Positions 1-6,003 of a stretch of 7,352 nucleotides of DNA are shown here, piece by piece. Every line of letters starts with the position of its first letter. Within the stretch, counting starts at the first letter, position 1. The DNA lies in NCBI GenBank assembly GCA_030640485.1, contig DAOWJG010000188.1, positions 1 to 7,352 on the forward strand, read 5' to 3'. The stretch comes from Dehalococcoidales bacterium (GTDB lineage: Bacteria > Chloroflexota > Dehalococcoidia > Dehalococcoidales > UBA5760). The notes beneath the pieces were generated by a model. That model had not been told where the DNA came from, searched no databases, and saw only the letters and a list, made by a program, of their open reading frames with translations. The position numbers and the translations under genes are program-made.

Positions 1-765
1 ATCGGGGTAGGCGATATTGACGTTAGCGCCGCCACTGACTTAGGCATCCTGGTCACCAACACCCCACTGGAGTTACACTACCTATCGGTAGCTGAGTTCA
101 CGGTTGGTGCGATTCTAGGGCTGGCAAATAACCTTAAGCTTGCCGATTACAACGCTCGCCGGGGGTTGTGGCGCAGCGTCTCTAATACCCTTCTCCGCAA
201 CAAAACGGTGGGCATCGTGGGATTAGGTAGAATTGGCTCCCGAGTCGCTGAGCTTCTTGCGCCCTTTGAACTTAAGCTCCTCGCCTATGACCCTTATGTG
301 TCCCCGGAAAAGGCCAAGGCACAGAACGTGCAACTTACCGATCTGGAGACCCTGCTCAAGGAATCAGACTTTATCACTCTCCACGCCGTGGAGACCCCGG
401 AGACAATAGGGCTTATTAACGAAGCCCGGCTCAAAATGATGAAGCCTACCGCCTATCTGGTAAACACGGCTCGGGGGAGCCTAATTGATGAAGGAGCCCT
501 AGCTAAGGCGCTAAAGGAAAACCTGATTTCTGGTGCCGCTCTGGACGTCTTTAGAGGAGAGATTCCCCAGCCGGATAACCCCCTGCTCAGTGAAGACATC
601 TACTATAAGACAATATTCTCTCCTCACGCCGCGTCGCTGAACCCGGAGGTCATGTGGCAGCTACCGTTGCTGCAGCTTGAGAACTGCCTCGCTGCCCTGC
701 GGGGTGAGGTACCTAAGCATGTGGTAAACCCGCAGGCGATACCAAGGTGGCAAAGCCGTCAGTGA
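1..765 (+). CDS. D-2-hydroxyacid dehydrogenase (NAD-dependent), 5'-truncated by window edge
   Basis: The open frame runs from base 1 to a TGA at 763-765 (254 codons). It lacks its start, so the N-terminal catalytic half is partly missing; the family is usually about 310-330 aa. It should oxidise or reduce a D-2-hydroxyacid/2-oxoacid pair with NAD(H). Visible marks: the end of the first catalytic lobe (GVGDID near codon 2, then TNTP and SVAE), the Rossmann loop GLGRIG at codons 74-79, and an Asp after the second strand (AYDP) that favours NAD over NADP. The family's Arg-Glu-His catalytic set is present: Arg in TARG (codon 158), Glu in RGEIP (codon 187) and His in SPHAA (codon 209). An internal TTG at 166 is not the true start, because homologous sequence continues upstream to base 1. 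No ACT domain follows, so it is not a long-form SerA. Substrate is unresolved: 3-phosphoglycerate, hydroxypyruvate and glyoxylate-type substrates are all possible. It lies 119 bases upstream of the GAPDH gene, which has its own candidate promoter. Confidence 0.93.
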   Translation: MGVGDIDVSAATDLGILVTNTPLELHYLSVAEFTVGAILGLANNLKLADYNARRGLWRSVSNTLLRNKTVGIVGLGRIGSRVAELLAPFELKLLAYDPYVSPEKAKAQNVQLTDLETLLKESDFITLHAVETPETIGLINEARLKMMKPTAYLVNTARGSLIDEGALAKALKENLISGAALDVFRGEIPQPDNPLLSEDIYYKTIFSPHAASLNPEVMWQLPLLQLENCLAALRGEVPKHVVNPQAIPRWQSRQ

Positions 766-801
766 GGGGATAGATAAAGTAATTCCAGATGCAAAAGACG
801 A

Positions 802-826
802 GCCTAGCAACACCTTTTTACTAGGC
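802..826 (+). other. Small inverted repeat, possible weak hairpin after the dehydrogenase gene
   Basis: GCCTAG at 802-807 is matched by CTAGGC at 821-826, a perfect 6-bp stem around a 13-base loop that contains a T run. It sits between the stop of the hydroxyacid dehydrogenase and the candidate promoter of the GAPDH gene, where a terminator would be expected. No T tract follows the stem and the loop is long, so it does not meet the usual intrinsic-terminator pattern. It could equally be chance. Confidence 0.25.
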
Positions 827-832
827 CCTCGA

Positions 833-860
833 TTGAGTCAGGAAAAATTTGATATAAAAT
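833..860 (+). promoter_or_regulatory. Candidate sigma-70-type promoter for the gap-pgk-AOR row
   Basis: TTGAGT at 833-838 resembles a -35 box. After 16 bases TAAAAT at 855-860 resembles a -10 box; the overlapping TATAAA at 853-858 is an alternative with a shorter 14-base spacer. The stretch is A+T-rich compared with the surrounding genes and lies just upstream of the strong ribosome site at 871. Position and base composition support a promoter, but the match was made by eye and no start site is known. Confidence 0.35.
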
Positions 861-870
861 TTCGGTATTA

Positions 871-877
871 AGGAGGT
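871..877 (+). promoter_or_regulatory. Strong Shine-Dalgarno site for GAPDH
   Basis: AGGAGGT lies seven bases before the ATG at 885. It is a near-perfect complement of the 16S rRNA 3' end. It fixes the start at 885 and supports a bacterial translation system and high expression. Confidence 0.85.
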
Positions 878-884
878 AAATCAA

Positions 885-1904
885 ATGACGAAGGTAAAGG
901 TTGGTGTTGTCGGCTATGGATGTATCGGGCAGCGACTCGCTGACGGCGTGGCCCTGCAAGAAGATATGGAGCTAGTCGGGGTGGTTGATGCGGCACCTAC
1001 CCTAGTAGTAAGAGCTCTAAAAGAAAGAGGCATGCCCTATAAACTCTTCTGTGCTATTCCCGACAAAATAGCCGAGATAGAAGGCGCCGGGATCCCGGTT
1101 TCCGGGACGATGGATGACCTCCTCAAGGAAATTGATGTCGTCTTGGATGCCACACCAGCGGGAATCGGGGCGAAGAACAAGGAAGCCTACATCAGGCACG
1201 GTAACAAGGCTATCTTTCAGGCGGGAGAAAAGAATGAAGTCGCCGATGTCTTCTTCCACGGCTATGCCAACTACGAAAAGGGTATCGGGCAGAGATTCCT
1301 CAAACTCACTTCCTGCAACACTACCGGCTTTGTAAGAGCCGTGGACTGTCTGGACAGGGTCGCCGGGGTGGAAAAGGTATCCGTCACCATTATCCGTCGT
1401 GTCGCTGACCCCGGGGATACCAACCGCGGCCTGGTCGACCTGTTGAAGGTAGACCCTATCCCCAGCCATCAGGCAGTGGACCTGATGCTAATGATGCCCC
1501 ATGTGAAAGCCACCGGGATTCTGGTGCATACCCCGGTGACACACGGGCACATTATCACCCTGGTGATTACTCCGAAAAGAGAAATGTCCCGGGAAGAGGT
1601 GCTTGAGGCATTTAACGCTCACCCGCGTATCCGCGTGGTCAGAATTGCCGACGGCTTTAACTCAAATACCTCCCTCTTCCAGTATGCCCGCTTCCTCCTT
1701 AAACCTCGAGGGGACCTGTACGAGATTGCCATCTTTGAGGAGGCGGTTGGCTTCAACGAGAAGGATATCGTCTTTGCCCTTAACATTCCCCAGGAATCAG
1801 TAACCATCCCGGAGACTATTGATGGGGTGAGAGCCTGCATGGAGATGCAGCTCGACCGATTAGAGGCGGTAGCCCTCACCAACAAGTATCTGGGGCTAGG
1901 GTGA
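885..1904 (+). CDS. gap: Type II (archaeal-type) glyceraldehyde-3-phosphate dehydrogenase, phosphorylating
   Basis: The 339-aa product has the usual length of the archaeal-type GAPDH family, which is distinct from the common bacterial GapA. It interconverts glyceraldehyde-3-phosphate plus phosphate and 1,3-bisphosphoglycerate with NAD(P) in the cytoplasm. Visible marks: Rossmann loop GYGCIG at residues 10-15; the catalytic cysteine Cys144 in SCNTTG (143-148); the RRVADP segment at 171-176; histidines 220 and 222 in THGH, where the family's catalytic His lies; and a C-terminal segment with QESVTIPE (303-310) and TNKYLG (332-337) typical of the family. The residue at the end of strand beta-2 is Asp35 (VVDAAP). 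From memory, archaeal members usually have Lys-Thr here, so NAD rather than NADP preference is likely. The start is set by the strong ribosome site at 871-877. The pgk gene begins nine bases after the stop, so the pair is almost certainly co-transcribed. Confidence 0.96.
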   Translation: MTKVKVGVVGYGCIGQRLADGVALQEDMELVGVVDAAPTLVVRALKERGMPYKLFCAIPDKIAEIEGAGIPVSGTMDDLLKEIDVVLDATPAGIGAKNKEAYIRHGNKAIFQAGEKNEVADVFFHGYANYEKGIGQRFLKLTSCNTTGFVRAVDCLDRVAGVEKVSVTIIRRVADPGDTNRGLVDLLKVDPIPSHQAVDLMLMMPHVKATGILVHTPVTHGHIITLVITPKREMSREEVLEAFNAHPRIRVVRIADGFNSNTSLFQYARFLLKPRGDLYEIAIFEEAVGFNEKDIVFALNIPQESVTIPETIDGVRACMEMQLDRLEAVALTNKYLGLG

Positions 1905-1907
1905 GGT
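1903..1907 (+). promoter_or_regulatory. Shine-Dalgarno site of pgk overlapping the gap stop codon
   Basis: GAGGT at 1903-1907 shares two bases with the TGA stop of the GAPDH gene (1902-1904) and lies six bases before the pgk ATG at 1914. A ribosome ending on gap therefore covers the pgk start region, a layout that favours translational coupling of the two glycolytic enzymes. Confidence 0.65.
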
Positions 1908-1913
1908 AAGCCA

Positions 1914-3155
1914 ATGACCAAGCGGGACTACCTGACGCTGGACGATTTTGACTACCGGGGGAAGACGGTACTGCTGAGGGTAGATATTAATTCACCCATT
2001 GACCCCAAGACCAGGAAGATTGCCAACGAGAATAGAATCGTTCAGAGTCTGCCCACTATTCGGGAACTGGTACACAAGAGGGCCAAGTTAGTAATCATTG
2101 CCCATCAGGGAGACACGCTGGACTATCAGAACCTCATTTCTCTACAGGAGCACACCGAAAAACTCTCCCAAAAGCTGGGGCAGAAAGTCCAGTTTATTGA
2201 CGATGTGGCCGGCCCGGCGGCCCGGGAGAAGATTAAGAGCCTCAAGGAGGGAGAAATCCTGCTTCTGGATAACCTCCGCTACCTGACAGAGGAAGTATCC
2301 ACCTTTGAGGAGGCGGTAAAGCTGACCCCCGAGGAGATGGTTCACACCTACCTGGTGAGAAATCTTGCCCCGCTGTTTGACTGTTATGTCAACGACGCCT
2401 TCGCCGCCGCCCACCGCAACTCTCCAAGCATGGTGGCCTTCCAGGAGCTACTACCTTCTGCCGCGGGGATACTCTACGATAAGGAGGTAACGGCCCTCAC
2501 CACGGTGCTGAAGAATCCCAAGCGCCCCTGTGTCTTCCTGCTCGGCGGGGCCAAGATATCCGATGCCTTCAGCATGATGGAAAAGGTGCTGGCCAAGGGT
2601 TCTGCCGACTCTGTCCTCACCGTTGGCGTTACCGGGCAGGTTATGCATCTGGCTCAGGGTAAGAGATTGGGCTCACCCTCAGAGAAGTTTATCACCGACC
2701 GCGGGCTAGATAAGTTTGTGACGCTAGCTAAAGAGTGCCTGAAGGATTATCCTGATAAATTACATATCCCCCTGGACTTTGGCATCGACGATAGCGGCCG
2801 GCGGCGCGAAATCACCGCTGAGGAGCTACCAATTGAAAGCCTGATTATTGATATCGGGCCTAAAACAGTCGCGGTATATGGAAAAATACTGAGGGGAGCC
2901 GGAACGATATTTGTTAATGGTCCGGCCGGAATCTATGAACAGGAAATCGGAGCCTATGGCACCAGGGAATTGTGGCAAATAGTTGGTGACGCCGAGGGCT
3001 ATTCAGTCATTGGCGGTGGCGACACCGTCGCCTCAGCGGCCCACCTGGGAGACCCCTCCAAGATAAACCACGTCTGCACCGGCGGTGGAGCCCTCATCCG
3101 GTTTTTGTCCGGGGTAAAACTACCCCTGGTTGAAGCTATGAAAAGGGGTGTCTAG
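1914..3155 (+). CDS. pgk: Phosphoglycerate kinase, archaeal-type
   Basis: The 413-aa product is full length for the family. It transfers phosphate between 1,3-bisphosphoglycerate and ADP, giving 3-phosphoglycerate and ATP, and is cytoplasmic. N-domain substrate motifs: RVDINSP (22-28), Arg41 in ENRIV, AHQGD (63-67), DNLRY (119-123) and NDAFAAAHR (160-168). C-domain nucleotide motifs: GGAKISD (211-217), NGPAGIYE (335-342), GGGDT (367-371) and CTGGGA (388-393). The AHQ form of the first histidine motif (SHLGRP in common bacterial enzymes) places it with archaeal-type PGKs. Odd point: the Arg that normally ends that motif and belongs to the substrate-binding basic patch is Asp67 here. Asp24, Asn26, Arg41, His64, Arg122 and Arg168 are kept, so the enzyme is probably active. 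It follows gap by nine bases and precedes the AOR gene by 37. Confidence 0.96.
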   Translation: MTKRDYLTLDDFDYRGKTVLLRVDINSPIDPKTRKIANENRIVQSLPTIRELVHKRAKLVIIAHQGDTLDYQNLISLQEHTEKLSQKLGQKVQFIDDVAGPAAREKIKSLKEGEILLLDNLRYLTEEVSTFEEAVKLTPEEMVHTYLVRNLAPLFDCYVNDAFAAAHRNSPSMVAFQELLPSAAGILYDKEVTALTTVLKNPKRPCVFLLGGAKISDAFSMMEKVLAKGSADSVLTVGVTGQVMHLAQGKRLGSPSEKFITDRGLDKFVTLAKECLKDYPDKLHIPLDFGIDDSGRRREITAEELPIESLIIDIGPKTVAVYGKILRGAGTIFVNGPAGIYEQEIGAYGTRELWQIVGDAEGYSVIGGGDTVASAAHLGDPSKINHVCTGGGALIRFLSGVKLPLVEAMKRGV

Positions 3156-3177
3156 GGTAGTTAGCCAGTTAAATTGA

Positions 3178-3183
3178 AGGGAG
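3178..3183 (+). promoter_or_regulatory. Ribosome site supporting a TTG start for AOR
   Basis: AGGGAG lies nine bases before the TTG at 3193. An in-frame TGA at 3175-3177 rules out a start further upstream, and the family N-terminus (hydrophobic strand then HIDLS) begins directly after the TTG. TTG is therefore the likely start codon. Confidence 0.6.
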
Positions 3184-3192
3184 CAAAGTAAG

Positions 3193-4926
3193 TTGAAGGG
3201 TTTTCATAATAGAGTACTCCACATCGACCTCAGCCGGAGGTCTTTTAGAGAGGAATCCATTGATGATGCTATCTATCAGGAACTCCTGGGCGGAAAGGGG
3301 CTGGGTACCCATCTCTTACTGAAAAATACTAGAGCCGGGGTTAAACCTCTGTCAGCCGATAACGTAATTATTTTTGCCACCGGACCGGTAACGGATACCA
3401 GAATCCATGGCTCGTGCCGCTACGGAGTATTTACCAAATCGCCCCTGACCGGGATATACTGCGAGTCTTATTCCGGGGGCAGGGTGGCGGAACCGCTAAG
3501 CCGGACTGGCTATGATGCCACCATAATCAAAGGGTCTTCCCAAGAGCCGGTTTACCTTGAGATTTCCCACCAGAAGGTAATATTTCATGATGCCTCACAT
3601 CTCTGGGGCAAAGATACCTATGAGACCGAAGACGCTATCCGAGAGGAGGTGGGGAGGCGAGATGCCGGTATCAGTGTTATCGGGCCGGCCGGGGAGAACC
3701 TGGTCAAGTTCGCCCTGATTGAGAACGACCGCTGGCGGTCGGCGGGTAGAGCCGGGGCAGGAGCGGTGCTGGGGGCAAAGAAGGTCAAGGGATTAGCCTT
3801 TTACGGAGATGTAAGGAGACAGATAGCCCACACCGAGATGCTAAGTGAACTGTGGGAAGAAATGAGAGAGGCCTGTAAAGTAGACCCCGGCGCTCAGAGG
3901 TTTTACTCCGAGGGAACAATTCAGATGGTACCGGTGATAAACAAAGCCGGTGGCTTCCCGACAAAGTACTGGACAGCGGGAACCTTTGATAGGTGGCAAA
4001 ACCTGACTATGCAAAAAGCGCGTGAGCAGTGCGATGTCAAGGCCAGGGCATGCCCCAAGTGCTGCATAGCGTGCGCCAATTTACTGGAGGTCACCACCGG
4101 GCGACATCAGGGACTGAGAATCGAGGGGCCCGAATATGAGACCATTGCAGTTTTTGGCGGGCTATGCCTGATTGATGATATTAGAGAGGTTGCCTATCTT
4201 AATGACATCTGTGACCGGTTAGGTTTGGACACGATAACCGCCGGCAATATTGCCGCCTTCACCATAGAGGCTACTCACCGAAAACCAATTGGCGAGAAGA
4301 TTGAATATGGTGACGTTGACAGTATCGCCGAACTATTACACAAAATTACCCGAAGAGAGGGGATCGGAGCTATTTTGGCTGAAGGGGTAAGAGCCGCTGC
4401 CAAAGAGTGGGGACTAGAAGACCTGGCTGTGCACGTCAAAGGGCTAGAACCTCCCGGTTATGAACCCAGGGTTTTTAAAGGGATGGGGCTAACCTATGCC
4501 ACCGGAGATAGAGGAGCCGACCACCTAAGAGCCACCTTCTATAAGGCAGAGCTCTCCGGGATGATAGACCCAGACCAAATTGAGGGCAAAGCGGAGATGC
4601 TTATCGACTTTGAAGACAGACACACCCTCTTCGACGCCCTGATTCTCTGCCGCTTTTTCCGGGACATGTACCCCTGGGAGAAACTATCGGCAGTTATCGA
4701 GGCAACTACAGGAATGAAGCTGGGTAAGAAACAGCTACAGAAAATGGCGCTAGGTATCACCAACCAAGCCCGGGAATTCAACCTGCGTGAGGGCATGACA
4801 GCCGCCGATGACACCCTACCTAAAAGGTTTTTTGAAGAAAAACTTGAGGGCAGCGGCAAGGTGCTCCCGAAATCTGAATTTGATAAGATGCTGTCTGATT
4901 ATTACAAGCTTAAAGGCTGGGATTAG
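3193..4926 (+). CDS. Aldehyde ferredoxin oxidoreductase (tungsten/molybdenum-pterin AOR family)
   Basis: The 577-aa product is close to the roughly 600 aa of the family. AORs oxidise aldehydes to acids, or reduce acids, in the cytoplasm, using a W- or Mo-bispterin cofactor, one [4Fe-4S] cluster and ferredoxin. Domain 1 holds the family stretches LLGGKGLG (31-38), ATGPVT (62-67) and GRAGAGAVLGAKK (185-197). The cluster cysteines are Cys287-x2-Cys290-x3-Cys294 and Cys486. The pterin-contact motifs DxxGLD (341-346) and DxxxxC (481-486) are present; the second has Ile484 where the Pyrococcus enzyme, as I recall it, has Gly. EGPEYET (311-317), AEGVR (396-400) and RGADHLRA with His444 are further family marks, and the tail has REFNLREG (527-534). 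There is no signal peptide and no adjacent Fe-S partner subunit, so a stand-alone ferredoxin-linked enzyme is likely. It sits 37 bases after pgk on the same strand. It looks like AOR proper rather than the divergent GAPOR branch. Substrate and metal cannot be told from sequence. Confidence 0.93.
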   Translation: MKGFHNRVLHIDLSRRSFREESIDDAIYQELLGGKGLGTHLLLKNTRAGVKPLSADNVIIFATGPVTDTRIHGSCRYGVFTKSPLTGIYCESYSGGRVAEPLSRTGYDATIIKGSSQEPVYLEISHQKVIFHDASHLWGKDTYETEDAIREEVGRRDAGISVIGPAGENLVKFALIENDRWRSAGRAGAGAVLGAKKVKGLAFYGDVRRQIAHTEMLSELWEEMREACKVDPGAQRFYSEGTIQMVPVINKAGGFPTKYWTAGTFDRWQNLTMQKAREQCDVKARACPKCCIACANLLEVTTGRHQGLRIEGPEYETIAVFGGLCLIDDIREVAYLNDICDRLGLDTITAGNIAAFTIEATHRKPIGEKIEYGDVDSIAELLHKITRREGIGAILAEGVRAAAKEWGLEDLAVHVKGLEPPGYEPRVFKGMGLTYATGDRGADHLRATFYKAELSGMIDPDQIEGKAEMLIDFEDRHTLFDALILCRFFRDMYPWEKLSAVIEATTGMKLGKKQLQKMALGITNQAREFNLREGMTAADDTLPKRFFEEKLEGSGKVLPKSEFDKMLSDYYKLKGWD

Positions 4927-5018
4927 ACACCATCTCTAGATGAAAAGTGACTTGGCTATCTGGTATGCCGCACGTGCAATAACTGTTCATGTTCGTCTGG
5001 AGAGAGTTGTTGAGGTAA

Positions 5019-5038
5019 GTAACTCTGTTACATCTCGA
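5019..5038 (+). promoter_or_regulatory. Dyad element in the leader of the first SDR gene
   Basis: GTAAC (5019-5023) and GTTAC (5027-5031) form an inverted repeat around TCT, followed by ATCTCGA. The leader of the second SDR gene has the same arms around TCTTG, followed by ACTTCGA, at a similar distance from its ATG (54 versus 58 bases). It may be a shared operator or RNA hairpin, or simply what remains of the duplicated upstream region. The rest of this 146-base gap (4927-5072) shows an 8-bp palindrome GCACGTGC at 4970-4977 and no convincing promoter. Confidence 0.35.
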
Positions 5039-5054
5039 GGGCCTATCCAGGAAT

Positions 5055-5062
5055 AAGGAGGT
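5055..5062 (+). promoter_or_regulatory. Strong Shine-Dalgarno site for the first SDR
   Basis: AAGGAGGT lies ten bases before the ATG at 5073. It supports that start and strong translation, in contrast to the poorly spaced site of the second copy. Confidence 0.75.
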
Positions 5063-5072
5063 AGACATATCT

Positions 5073-5828
5073 ATGGACATCAGGCTTGACAACAAGGTAG
5101 CCATCGTCACCGGAGCCGCCAGTGGCATTGGCCTCGGCTGTGCCGAACTACTGGCGGCCAGCGGTGCCAAAGTGGCTTTAGTCGATTTCAACTCGGAGAC
5201 TCTGCCCAAGGCAACCAAAAAGGTGCAAGACAAGGGTGTCGCTAAGGATTACCTGCAAGATGTAACCGAGATACCGGCCCTTGCCCCACTAGTCAGCCGC
5301 ATAAGGCAGGAGCTAGGTGAGGTGGATATCCTGGTCTGCAGTGCTGGCATTAACATCCCCCAGCTGGCTCACGAGGTCACTGAGGAAAACTGGGATGCTG
5401 TCCATGACGTAAATGCCAAGGGGCTGTTTTTTTGCAATCAGGTAGTTGCCATCCAGTCAATGATACCCCGTAAGACGGGCTCTATTATTAATATCGCCTC
5501 CCAGATGGGCCTCGTGGGCGGCTGGAAACGTGCCAACTATTGCGCCAGCAAGGGAGCCGTGGTGCAACTAACCCGGGCTGAAGCCGTTGACTGGGCGCCA
5601 TATAATATCCGCATTAACGCCGTAGCCCCCACCTTCATTCTAACCCCCCTGAGTGAGGGCATGTTAACCGACCCGGTATTCAAACGCTACATAATGGATA
5701 ACATTCTTTTCCACCGTTTAGGCGCAGTGGATGATGTCGCCACGGCAGTTTGCTTCCTGGCTAGTGATGAGGCCAGCATGATTACCGGGACGATACTGCC
5801 GATAGATGGTGGCTGGACGGCCAAATAA
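5073..5828 (+). CDS. Short-chain dehydrogenase/reductase (classical SDR, FabG-like), copy A
   Basis: The 251-aa product is a typical classical SDR, cytoplasmic and NAD(P)-dependent, interconverting an alcohol and a ketone on an unknown substrate. Marks in order: glycine-rich cofactor loop TGAASGIG (13-20); Asp38 at the end of strand beta-2 (LVDF), favouring NAD(H); CSAG at 89-92 in place of the usual NNAG; and the catalytic tetrad Asn114, Ser143, Tyr156 and Lys160 (YCASK). The C-terminal IDGGW (244-248) is also typical. Length and motifs fit sugar-alcohol, polyol, hydroxysteroid or 3-oxoacyl reductases equally well. Calling it FabG would be unsafe, since no fatty-acid gene is nearby. A paralogue of the same length begins 175 bases after its stop; the two share 194 of 251 residues without gaps. 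The largest differences cluster at residues 189-219, the substrate-binding loop region of SDRs. The gene may be read from AOR or from its own promoter in the 146-base gap. Confidence 0.93.
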   Translation: MDIRLDNKVAIVTGAASGIGLGCAELLAASGAKVALVDFNSETLPKATKKVQDKGVAKDYLQDVTEIPALAPLVSRIRQELGEVDILVCSAGINIPQLAHEVTEENWDAVHDVNAKGLFFCNQVVAIQSMIPRKTGSIINIASQMGLVGGWKRANYCASKGAVVQLTRAEAVDWAPYNIRINAVAPTFILTPLSEGMLTDPVFKRYIMDNILFHRLGAVDDVATAVCFLASDEASMITGTILPIDGGWTAK

Positions 5829-5897
5829 TCTAACCACGGGCATTGTTTGGCTGATAACACACTTTTTACAGGTAGCACCTACAAAAACGAAGAAATA

Positions 5898-5941
5898 CCC
5901 TCGGCAGGGAAATACACCTGGAACAAGCCACTGCTGAGTGG
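5898..5941 (+). other. Two small hairpins in the gap between the SDR copies
   Basis: CCCT (5898-5901) and AGGG (5906-5909) can pair around CGGC. CCACT (5928-5932) and AGTGG (5937-5941) can pair around GCTG. With the GTAAC/GTTAC dyad downstream they make three short stem-loops in a row before the ribosome site of the second SDR. Each stem is only 4-5 bp, so a structured leader is possible but weakly supported. No T tract follows, so they are not clear terminators. Nothing else is seen in the 175-base gap. Confidence 0.2.
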
Positions 5942-5945
5942 GCAG

Positions 5946-5967
5946 GTAACTCTTGGTTACACTTCGA
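5946..5967 (+). promoter_or_regulatory. Dyad element in the leader of the second SDR gene
   Basis: GTAAC (5946-5950) and GTTAC (5956-5960) flank TCTTG, followed by ACTTCGA. This matches the element before the first SDR in both arms and in the flanking TCGA. Possible operator, short hairpin, or duplicated leader. Confidence 0.35.
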
Positions 5968-5976
5968 AGACTTATT

Positions 5977-5983
5977 TAAGGAG
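5977..5983 (+). promoter_or_regulatory. Shine-Dalgarno-like site unusually far from the second SDR start
   Basis: TAAGGAG ends 20 bases before the ATG at 6004, much more than the usual 5-10. The frame is closed by a TAG at 5998-6000, so no in-frame start lies closer to the site. Compared with copy A, which has AAGGAGGT ten bases before its ATG, the second copy seems to have gained about ten bases here. Translation may be weaker, or may rely on RNA folding to shorten the gap. Confidence 0.5.
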
Positions 5984-6003
5984 TAAAAAGATACCCATAG
6001 TTT

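Noticed and set aside
166..168. TTG as the start of the first hydroxyacid dehydrogenase
   Set aside because: Family-typical sequence (TNTP, SVAE, GLA) is read in the same frame from base 1 to 165, so the gene starts before the window and this TTG encodes an internal Leu.
1017..1469. 150-codon open frame on the minus strand inside the GAPDH gene
   Set aside because: It lies wholly opposite a well-conserved gene, has no ribosome site that I can see, and its translation resembles no family I know. It is a shadow of a G+C-rich coding strand; the other overlapping frames in this window were set aside for the same reason.
3193..4926. Reading the AOR gene as a true GAPOR because of its gap-pgk neighbours
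   Set aside because: The N-terminus, cluster spacing (C-x2-C-x3-C) and RGADHLRA motif match AOR proper. The context alone does not justify a GAPOR name.
4970..4977. 8-bp palindrome GCACGTGC before the first SDR
   Set aside because: It occurs once only, has no partner in the second SDR leader, and is too short to call an operator alone.
4952..4983. Possible promoter for the first SDR (TTGGCT and CAATAA)
   Set aside because: The spacing is about 19 bases and both boxes match the consensus poorly. No better than chance in a 146-base gap.
5843..5871. Possible promoter between the SDR copies (TTGTTT and TTACAG)
   Set aside because: The -10-like box lacks the conserved T at its end and the match is weak; other alignments score equally badly.
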